Positions 56,092-64,000 of a stretch of DNA of 64,000 bases are shown piece by piece. The notes under the pieces were generated by a model. The model worked only from the letters and a program-made list of their open reading frames with translations, did not search any database and had not been told where the DNA came from. The position numbers and the translations under genes were made by a program. The first letter of the stretch is position 1. Every line of letters begins with the position of its first letter. Source of the DNA: Pochonia chlamydosporia 170 (Eukaryota; Ascomycota; Sordariomycetes; Hypocreales; Clavicipitaceae); the NCBI RefSeq assembly GCF_001653235.2, contig NC_035791.1, positions 992,001 through 1,056,000 of the forward strand, read 5' to 3'.

Positions 56092-58275
56092 ATGTCTGGA
56101 GAAGTTGGACGGCCGCTTCTCTCGCGCCGTAACGGCCGACCCGTGGCCTGTACTCCATGTCGCGCTCGGAAGGTCGCTTGTGATCACCAGCGGCCAATCT
56201 GTAACCGATGTCGCAAGCGGCGACAGAGCGATCAGTGCCGGTATCCTGAGATATCAACATCTTCAACAACTCCGACAGATGATTCCCCTCATGCAGCGAC
56301 GGGCGCAAGTTCAGGGCCAGCAACAAACCCAGTCCTTCCTCCACGGCCACCCAACTTGACCTCATCGAGTCCCAGCCCCGGATTCTTTGGTTTCACCAGT
56401 TCCACTAGTATTTTTGAAGAAACCGAATCGGCTCTTGCTCTTCTACTAGGCTCAACACATGTGGGAAGCCCCAAACCGTCTGGAACTGAGCAGAACGAGG
56501 TCACCATATCTTTTGGCCAACTGCCCGTGCCGCTACGGGAGACATGTCTCGTCGTGTTGCGATGCTTACCCGGTCAGTCAAATGAGCAAATGGTCTACAG
56601 TGGTACCTCAGGCGAAGCAAGAGGCTGGGCAGATATTGCAGTAGGGAGGATTATGCAGTCGTTGCAGGTCAACTTTGGTGACATTCTGGCTCAAGGAAAC
56701 GCCGGCCTTGCAGCCATGTCAGAGATCTTGTGCAGCAACACCAGACGCCCGATGTACGACGAATGTGTCAACTCCCAGGAATGGCTGGACCAGTTTTGCG
56801 GCAAGAATCTCAGGTGGGAGTCCATCGGCTTGCTGTGGGCGAATTTAGCCCGTATTTCGAATGTCATGGACGCCATGCGCAATCCCATCTTGCAGTTCAT
56901 CACAGAGGGCAAGGAGTCCATGGAGACGGCAAGAACCTGCTTGGAGAATTGTATACAGTTGGCGCGGCATTTCACTGAAGCAAACGATTTGCTTCTCGAC
57001 CTTTGGAAGCGGTTCGCGACCCTGTGTTCAGTTATCGACGGCGATGCCGGTATGTTCAAGTCGAGCCCTTGATCCCATCACTGCTAACCGACTTTCCACG
57101 CCAGAAATGTCGTCTCATGCACCGCACGGTGTATCTGTCGCTATGCTGACGTACATGGGGCTGCATGTACTAGAGAATGGGCCTACCTACATACCGACCT
57201 TATGCTCTGAGAATAAACGGCGGCTCGCTGCCATGGTGTTTTCCGGGGACAAACTGGGCGTTGCGTTCACCGGCCGACCGCCTCTGATTAGCAGGCGCTA
57301 TTATTCGACACCGCTACCACTTGATATCAAGGATGAGGACTTGGCCGCTGATGAGGCCACCCTATTAAAGGCATTCTATTCGTTGGACGAAGAGGGGTGG
57401 AATACCGAAGGTCGCCTATACCCATCTACCATGATGAGAGCGCGGTCCATCATCTCGTTTATTCGCGACGAGCTCACCGAGGTTGCGTTGGGAAAGGGCG
57501 TCTATGTGACAATCGATCAGCTACTGTGAGCAAATCGGCAGTCCTAGTCATAACGCCGTTGGACTAACACACCGTAGAAACATCAAAGAAAGGGCCTGCG
57601 CTACATCATCCCAATTTCCATCAGGGTTGGTCTACAACCCCAACGAGGTTGATGACATGGCATCCGATCCGAAGCTAGTGTATCTCAAAATCATCACCCA
57701 CCTAGACTACCTACAGAACATCTTCTTTGCCGAGCGCCTACTCCTCCGACACGGTCATCTAGACGACGGAGACTTGCTAGTGACAAGCTTCGAGATGGTC
57801 ATTCTCACATTGAAGCTGTGGATTCACAAAGACCGATTCTCTGACCTGTCTATGCTAAGAAACTACGAATGGCTTGTAAGTGGACTTTACTCTCCACGCA
57901 ACCATACCTTGCTAACCATGACATTGCCAGGTCATGGCCTACGGAGCCCCAGGAGGTGGTATTCTCTGTCAGGAGCTATTATATCCCACCTTCAGCGGAA
58001 CGCATCACAAAAATGCCGAACTCACGCGGTCGAGCATCGTTCAACAGCTGAGTTTGTTAATTGGCTTCCTTGACTGGGTGCGACCTTGTGCACCGAACGG
58101 AGCGTTATGCGCTGACGCGAAGACTGTCATCCAACGAATTCTGGACCATCATCTGAATTCTACCTCTGGGGGAGAAGATATTATTGACAGTATGGATTGG
58201 GGAGTATTTCCGCAGCCGGATTTTAATTTCCAGCTGTTGGATACGTTTGAGTGGATGCGTACTGATGGAGGTTGA
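56092..58275 (+). CDS. Zn2Cys6 transcription factor
   Basis: Exons 56092-57049, 57105-57525, 57578-57875 and 57931-58275, all with GT/AG junctions in frame, give 673 residues. The first ATG (MSGEVGRPLL) precedes the zinc cluster ACTPCRARKVACDHQ..CNRCRKRR: Cys-x2-Cys-x6-Cys-x5-Cys-x2-Cys-x8-Cys at residues about 21-50. A Ser/Pro/Thr linker follows. The middle part has helices of the fungal transcription-factor type (GRIMQSLQVNFGDILAQ, RWESIGLLWANLARI) and the C-terminal half is helical and hydrophobic. It acts in the nucleus. It lies between the NmrA-like gene and a carboxylesterase and is the natural candidate regulator of this neighbourhood. Its 3' end is 30 bases from the convergent esterase gene. 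Confidence 0.9.
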
Positions 58276-58305
58276 TTGACGATGTAAAGCCCAGATATAC
58301 ATTAT

Positions 58306-60080
58306 TTAGAAATAGAGCCCCCTTTCCCACCATGGGCATCTCACCGCCATACTCTTGTCAAATACTTCATAAACTTCCGTAGAATTCAGCACCAATGTTC
58401 TGCCCTCGTTGCCAAATGTCCCGAATGTAGGCAGACCAGGGCCATTTGGGTGGCCATGTGCGGCAAAGTTGATGATGTACTGCTGCATCTTCAATGCTGT
58501 TTCCGGCGAAGACACTAGATGTGACGGACCGTTGTAGAAAGTATACCTCAAATCGTCGCCATGCAACGCCGGTGGAACGGAGAATTGGTATGCGTACGAT
58601 GTATCCTGATATGCTTTGGCCAGGAAGAAGGCGTTACAAGCAAAGTAAGCGTCGCCAATGAACTTTGCCATACGATCGATGTAGTTTCTGGGTCCGGTTG
58701 TTCCATTTTCGCCTCGATATAAGTTGTTTAGCAGATAATCTACCGTCTCTGGTGCACTCTTCAAAGTAGGCAGCCAATTGACCACTGACTGCTGCAAATC
58801 CAACTCATTCTTCAAGAACGGGCTTGTGAATAACAGGCCCTCATCTGCATTATGTCCAATCATCAATCGAACATTCTTATCAAATCGTCCCTGTTGAAGC
58901 AGTTCTGCCGGCGGCCCTGGAATAAAATTGCCATCGATTTCTGCTCCAAACGTGAATAGGCCGTATTTAGACTCCTCAACTTGACGAAGGTTCGCGGCTT
59001 GTAGTATAGCCGCTGGCAGGCTGCGTGCATTTTGTATACTTGACGCGTTTGCGTAGTTGAGAAATGTAGACAGAATACCCTCTTTGTATCTATTTGATAC
59101 CATGGGGTAAAACGCTGGAGACTGAGGAATGGCCTGCGCAAACGGCGCGGTCTTGCCGCCAAATGCCATAACTTGATGAAGAATGGAACCGGCTCCTGCA
59201 GATTCACCTATGACAGTGACGCGTTTTGGGTCGCCCCCAAATTTTGCAATGTTGCTTTGTATCCATTCTAGGGCCATGCGCTGGTCGTACAGTCCGGCGT
59301 TCGTAGTTCCATTGGCCTGGACTGTTGGCCCGGGCAGGAATCCAAAGGCCCCGAGGCGGTAGTTTATGGAAACAAACTACTCAAGTAAGTCTATCACATA
59401 TCTCACGTTGGGATTTCATGACATACTATTACTCCTGATTCAGTACTATTTTCGCTTAGTCGAATCAGGCCCGCTGGGTTCCCTGAATCAGTCTTGGAAC
59501 CAACCGTATATCCTGTTGAAGAACAATAAATCAGTCTTCAAGTTTTTACTTCTATTTGGTGACCTGCAAATGCTAACGTACCACCACCGTGAATCCAGAC
59601 CAGCACAGGTGCGCCGTAACCCTTACTCGCGTCAAGCACGGCCTTGGGAACAGAGACGTCTAGGAAGAGGCAATCCTCAGTCTCGCGAGGATCTGGCTGC
59701 GAAGCAGATGCGTTGAACGAAGATGAATTGAACTCGCTTTCGCCGTTTAGATAACGTGCTGTAAATTGGGGCGAAATTCTCAACCATTTGGGAAGAGCTT
59801 GATAGCAGATGCGATCGGGAAAGCCAGTCTGCACGCTTGAACGGTTTATCGACGGGGGCTGTGGTGCGGCAAACCTCAAATCGCCTACCGGTGGTGCAGC
59901 ATAGCGGATATTAGAAAATGTGTAATAGTCACTGGTGGTATTGAAGGATGAAGCTTGGTATATCTCGTAGCCTAGGTCGATGACAGGTAGGGCGGTTATG
60001 TTGGAGGCGTAGGCATGGCCCACAAAGTTGCCAACAATGAGTAAAGTGGCCAATACTTTGCTGGATTGTAACCAATTCAT
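58306..60080 (-). CDS. Secreted type-B carboxylesterase/lipase
   Basis: Exons 59582-60080, 59427-59512 and 58306-59376 give 551 residues. The signal peptide is about residues 1-25 (MNWLQSSKVLATLLIVGNF). The alpha/beta-hydrolase core shows the oxyanion region VLVWIHGGG, the nucleophile elbow GESAGA (Ser254), a likely catalytic Glu in NADEGLLF, and the catalytic His in FAAHGHPNGPG. EDCLFLDVSVP is the second type-B signature. There are many N-glycosylation sequons (NITA, NTTS, NSSS, NGTT). It should hydrolyse ester or lipid substrates outside the cell. Convergent with the Zn2Cys6 regulator gene, so the two 3' UTRs probably overlap. Confidence 0.92.
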
Positions 60081-61231
60081 TTTCCATGAGCCAAAGTTAG
60101 TTGTTACAGCTAAAACGGGCTGTTAATGACAAGTACCGATCCTCTAGAAAGCGGCTGGTACGTCGGCTTTATAACACAGCTCGTCCGGAATTGGTCAAAC
60201 ATGGTTAGCTCCAACGGCGATGGGAAGACAAGATGCAGGAATATGGGCCTATGGACTTGAATTGTCTGCAAGTTTCGAAGAGTATATCCGGGATTCTGAG
60301 TCATGCAAACGGTGGAAGTGCTATAGAACTTTCCGCGGTGCATTAGCCAATGGACGGTCGAGGGCATTCAATGTTCTGCAAATCTCGCAATCCCCATTGC
60401 CAGATCGGGTTGTTTGTGGCGCCCAGATACACTAGCAGGGGGCGGGTGAGGCGGGATGGCTGCTTCTGATCAATCGAAATGATGTGACATGAATCATATT
60501 CTTCTATTTGTGCCGTTTAAGGTTGCAATCTGATATGAGCCGCCCAGTGCCAAGGTATGGTGCATTGACGTCGAGTGTGATGCCTCACTTTTTGATACAC
60601 CCTAAGATGATTTGCCCTAAGTACAAATCCTGTAAGGCAACATCCTTCACCTATCTCTCCACATGCAGTCTTTAATTAAGTTACGTCTGGTCTGGTCTGG
60701 TCTCTTTCCTTCACCGCCGCCAACAGCCGGACGCCAACTAATAGCTCAACAAACCACAGAATACTTCAAATATGACAAATCATGGCTTTTGACCTCTGAA
60801 AAGCGTTAGAAGCAGACTGTTACCGTCATCATGAAAGATGCGACGCCAGCATCTTTTTGCAACGGAATGATGGTTGGACGTAAGCGTCGGCAGTGACTGT
60901 ACACCGCGGCGCCGCCTCGGTGAGCCATCTCCGGCTGTGAATGTCGCTCAATGAGGTCATTACACAGCCGCTTATGGTCCATTGTGGGTTTGCCACAGCT
61001 CCTTGGGTCTCTGGTTGCAGGTCTGTATTTCATTTTGGCCCATGCCCTGTTTTATTCACGGAAAGCGCGAGAATGGCCTACCGGCGTACATGTCTGAGTG
61101 GTCTTCATATTCTCAACAGTATATTTGCAAGTCTATAAACTTCTATACCAGCAGTAATAATACAAGCAACTAAACAACATTCAATGTCGTAGTCTGCTCT
61201 AGAGCCGATCCTCCAAGTCAGCCCAGTGCTG
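60081..61231. other. Intergenic region
   Basis: About 1.15 kb upstream of the esterase gene and downstream of the four-helix protein gene. It has a short TCTGG repeat (three units near 60685-60704). No gene is recognised. Confidence 0.4.
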
Positions 61232-61834
61232 TCACGCCTTTTCAACAGCCGTAATTTTTCGACGCGTCATCAACCCAAGCTGAGAAGCTCTTTTTATCGT
61301 CCACCAAATAATAAATCCCGTAAAAAGTAATGACACGGAGCATAACCCAATCAACACATGGAGTTGCTGTCGCGCCGCTCCGTTGCCAATCAGTCGCTGA
61401 CTCCCATGCACCTCTACCTCACACCACGCAATATGAATCCAGTGTCCATTACCGTCACTGGTCAAAACTTGGTCCCAGGTGCGAGAGTTCTGGCACTCGA
61501 ACCACTCCTTTGGGTCGCCGTCGCGAGGCGAATAGACAATATTGAGATCCCAATACGACAGCATAGCAATGACCGCAATCCAACCCATCGCGCAAAGCGT
61601 GTCAAGGCTAATGACAACCCATGCGGCATATGGTAGGCACAGATACCTGGCTAATGTCACATATGTCTGAACAGCCATGGCTAGACCTGTGATGCCAATC
61701 GCCACGCATTCTGGTGTGACCTTGGACATTTGATGTGGTGTGACGGCGCCATAGGCCGCCAGGGCGATGAGGTTGGCGAAGAGAATGATTCGCGGGCCAA
61801 GCGCGCCAGACTTTGGTTTCTGATGAGACGACAT
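61232..61834 (-). CDS. Four-helix membrane protein of unknown function
   Basis: A 200-residue intronless protein. Four hydrophobic stretches (about residues 15-33, 43-65, 70-97 and 157-180) and short cytosolic ends (MSSHQKPKSG at the front, KRASQLGLMTRRK after helix four) give a tetraspan fold like MARVEL-type fungal proteins. The loop between helices three and four is about 55 residues long and contains two Cys (FECQNS, AWCEVEV), which may pair outside the cell. I do not recognise a named family, and no neighbour supplies a function. Confidence 0.75.
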   Translation of the reverse strand: MSSHQKPKSGALGPRIILFANLIALAAYGAVTPHQMSKVTPECVAIGITGLAMAVQTYVTLARYLCLPYAAWVVISLDTLCAMGWIAVIAMLSYWDLNIVYSPRDGDPKEWFECQNSRTWDQVLTSDGNGHWIHIAWCEVEVHGSQRLIGNGAARQQLHVLIGLCSVSLLFTGFIIWWTIKRASQLGLMTRRKITAVEKA

Positions 61835-62601
61835 GTCGCTTGCTTCTGAGCTGTAAAGAGATTCAATGGAGCGTCTTTTTCAAGAAATGGTGGTTGGCTC
61901 AGGTTCTCTGTGAGAACTGCCTGTGGCAGTCTGCCACTGGGCGATAGACGTTGGCAGAACTCAACTTGATCTGAGAAGATTTACTACCGGGGACTAATGT
62001 CGCGGAATCGCTTTATATTCGAAGTCCCTCACAGCATTACACGCTAGCTCAAGAGAAGTGAGGCTTCTGTCTCCATTGTAACGGGGCTTAGTGACGCTAA
62101 TGTTGGTGGTTTTGCAAGGGTAGGAGAAATATCGCCAGCTTCGAACGGAGAAATTGGCCCCTGCTAGCTCTCTCGATCTGGGCAATCGTCAATTAGCGCA
62201 CGGTTGAGCTTCCCCATTGTTGATAATTCAGCCCTGGGTTATCCATCCGTCTCCATGCTTTTGGGCGCAGTCAACCGTTCCCCCAAACGTCATTGAGCGT
62301 CGACTTCGTTTGTAAACTGAACGCACTTCCCGCCCAAGATCGCCCTTGACGCAAACAGTTAGGCATCTTTCGACACCTAAAGAAGGTATAACTCGCTGAA
62401 TGGGGATAGATTGCATCTCTGCCTATATTTCCTCCAGACGCCATCCCACAACATGGAAGGAAGTTTGAACACGGCGAACTACGTATCGAAGTACTTTAAT
62501 TCAAATACTAGTAGATCGTCCTAAATAGTGCTAAGTCCAGGCTACTCATCGCTGCAACCTGAAGGAAAAGGCGATGAGAACTCCATCCAAGTCCAACCCA
62601 T
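61835..62601. other. Intergenic region
   Basis: 767 bases between the four-helix protein gene (promoter side) and the GTPase gene (3' side). Nothing is recognised. Confidence 0.4.
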
Positions 62602-63605
62602 TTACATTATGCAACATCCTCCTTCCTTGCTCTTCTTCTCGAGATCTTCGACCTTCTCCTTCAAATTCTTAATATCTATTTCATGCAGCTTTACCTTTTG
62701 GTCTGCCGCTTCCTGCTGCTTACGCAACTTGTGCTCGTACTCCATTCGTACGGCTGCCAATAACTCCCCATGCGTAGTAGCATCATCAAGCTTCTTGCGA
62801 AGCTCGCCTACGTCTCTTGCATACTTTGCTTCAAGTTCCTCCAATTGACCTCGCACGATCTTTCCAGCAGCCGTCTCTTCCAGACGAAGACCTTGTTGCA
62901 TCTCGCTTTGCAACTGCAGGGTCACAGGCGATGTATTCATAATAGACCGGATGATGCGATGGCCATCTTTGGCCGCCTCATTGCACCTATCCACTTGTGC
63001 TCCAGCCGCAGTCATTACGCCCCAGAAGTCGCGGGTGAGCTCTTCAAGGCGACTTTCACCTTGTTCGGCTGTGATGTCATCCCACATGGTCGTTACCAGC
63101 TTCACGTTTCTCATGTTACTGTCACCAACCAAGTTCCGAAACATGGTCAGGTTCTTCGCCGCTACTCCGCCAACTCGGCGAGCAGTCATGGGGTATAAGT
63201 ATATGATACCTGATAACCGAACAGATGTCGTCATGTAGTTGGCAATTCTGATGAGGATATCAGTGTCGTCAAGCTCAGTGTCATCAAAGCCCGGGGTGTC
63301 AATGAGATGCACGTCTCGTCCGTCCAGGGTAATGCTTGCGATCTGGACTTCTTTGGTGCCTTTGCAGGTCAGCGTGGCTCGATGCACATGGGTATGTCAC
63401 TGTACTTACATGACTTCAGACCATGGCCAATCTCCATTTCCACGCCTGTAGTCTTGCTGATGAAAGTTGTCTTTCCTGCCCCAGTCATTCCCATGACGGC
63501 AATCAGGATTGACTTCTCAGTGAATTTCGGAGGCTCATCACCTGATTTGGGAGTCCAAAGCTTCCCTATTCCCCAGTTAACTGCGGCTTCAATGACTTTC
63601 ACCAT
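62602..63605 (-). CDS. AIG1-like GTPase with coiled coil and CaaX box
   Basis: Exons 63410-63605 and 62602-63359 (intron GTAAGT..AAAG) give 317 residues. The P-loop GMTGAGKTT lies at residues 39-47. Switch II is DTPGFDD (86-92), TTMWD is the probable G4 guanine-specificity element, and the fold matches the AIG1/Toc34-like GTPase class. From about residue 210 the protein is a long charged coiled coil (RGQLEELEAKYARDVGELR..KNLKEKVEDLEKK). It ends GGCCIM, a CaaX box with terminal Met, normally farnesylated, so the protein should be membrane-bound. Start: the first ATG of the family-like N-terminus. A role in membrane trafficking or immune-type signalling is suggested by plant and animal relatives only. 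Confidence 0.88.
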
Positions 63606-64000
63606 GATGGAAAATATGGGGAGGATGCAATGGAGCAAGGGATAAATTGAGAAACAATGTTGTGTATTATGTCTGATGAAAGTGCTAAGCAGCTAAGAAA
63701 CGGTGAGGTCGGGACTATATAATGAGACCCAGATATGTGAATGTGACTTCCCAAGGACGCAGTGAATGTGCGAAGGGCAATCACCCGGCGTTCTCTCAAC
63801 AGGAAGGAGGTATGGTAGTTGATAGACAAACAGATACACTAGATAGAACAGCAGGAAAATTTGGAGGAAAAAAAAAAGAGAATTGACAAGTTGTTGCTTA
63901 AATACCTGCATAGCTCCGCTCATACAAACCAGTGGGCTCAAAGTTGGGATGGCCTGGTGACGGCTTGCTACTTGACCAGGAAATCCCCAATAGCTCGCAA
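63606..64000. promoter_or_regulatory. Upstream region of the GTPase gene
   Basis: 395 bases with an A-rich tract near 63870. On the minus strand, TATATAG near 63714-63720 lies about 110 bases before the ATG and is a candidate TATA box. No other gene is visible. Confidence 0.4.

Noticed and set aside
1..64000. tRNA, rRNA or CRISPR features
   Set aside because: No GGTTCGAATCC-type T-arm with a matching acceptor stem was seen, no rRNA-like block, and no spaced direct-repeat array of the CRISPR kind; the only regular array is the CCGC motif cluster.

Overview
The window looks like nuclear DNA of a filamentous ascomycete (Pezizomycotina, most likely Sordariomycetes/Hypocreales). The evidence is the gene repertoire (two Zn2Cys6 regulators, HSP30, a PHO80/PREG-type cyclin, an ABCC transporter, a FRE-type reductase, berberine-bridge oxidases, NLR-type TPR genes), short 45-70 nt introns with GTRNGT donors and YAG acceptors, monocistronic genes on both strands, and long intergenic spacers. 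The assignment rests on protein features recognised by eye, not on a database search. No rRNA, tRNA, CRISPR array or intact transposon was recognised. I rebuilt exon structures by hand, requiring canonical splice sites and a continuous frame.

Layout. 1-5.7 kb: a large promoter region, a Ser/Arg-rich coiled-coil protein (2873-3961) and a possible broken small gene (5034-5197). 5.7-12.6 kb: a NAD(P)-dependent reductase and a Zn2Cys6 regulator that diverge from a promoter holding an array of CCGC motifs spaced mostly one helical turn apart, then a 1078-residue TPR protein. 14-17 kb: HSP30 under perfect heat-shock elements and a PHO80-like cyclin. 18.7-23.3 kb: a mitochondrial-type thiamine-diphosphate enzyme and a secreted bicovalent FAD oxidase. 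27-31.5 kb: a multi-pass membrane protein, a membrane-anchored thioredoxin and a serine-rich cell-wall protein. 32.5-36.5 kb: a ferric/cupric reductase divergent from a BIM1/X325-like copper-binding GPI protein, which together suggest metal acquisition.

37.5-60 kb carries an ABCC transporter, a cytosolic FAD oxidase, a methyltransferase, an Old Yellow Enzyme, an NmrA-like reductase, a Zn2Cys6 regulator and a secreted carboxylesterase. This is the usual tailoring, export and regulation set of a secondary-metabolite locus, but no core synthase is present. Two members of this stretch look broken: an NLR-type P-loop/TPR gene (deleted NB-ARC core plus an in-frame TAG) and the NmrA-like gene (in-frame TAA). 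A gene-poor interval of about 5 kb (45.3-50.2 kb) splits the region. The right end has a four-helix membrane protein and an AIG1-like GTPase with a coiled coil and a C-terminal CaaX box.
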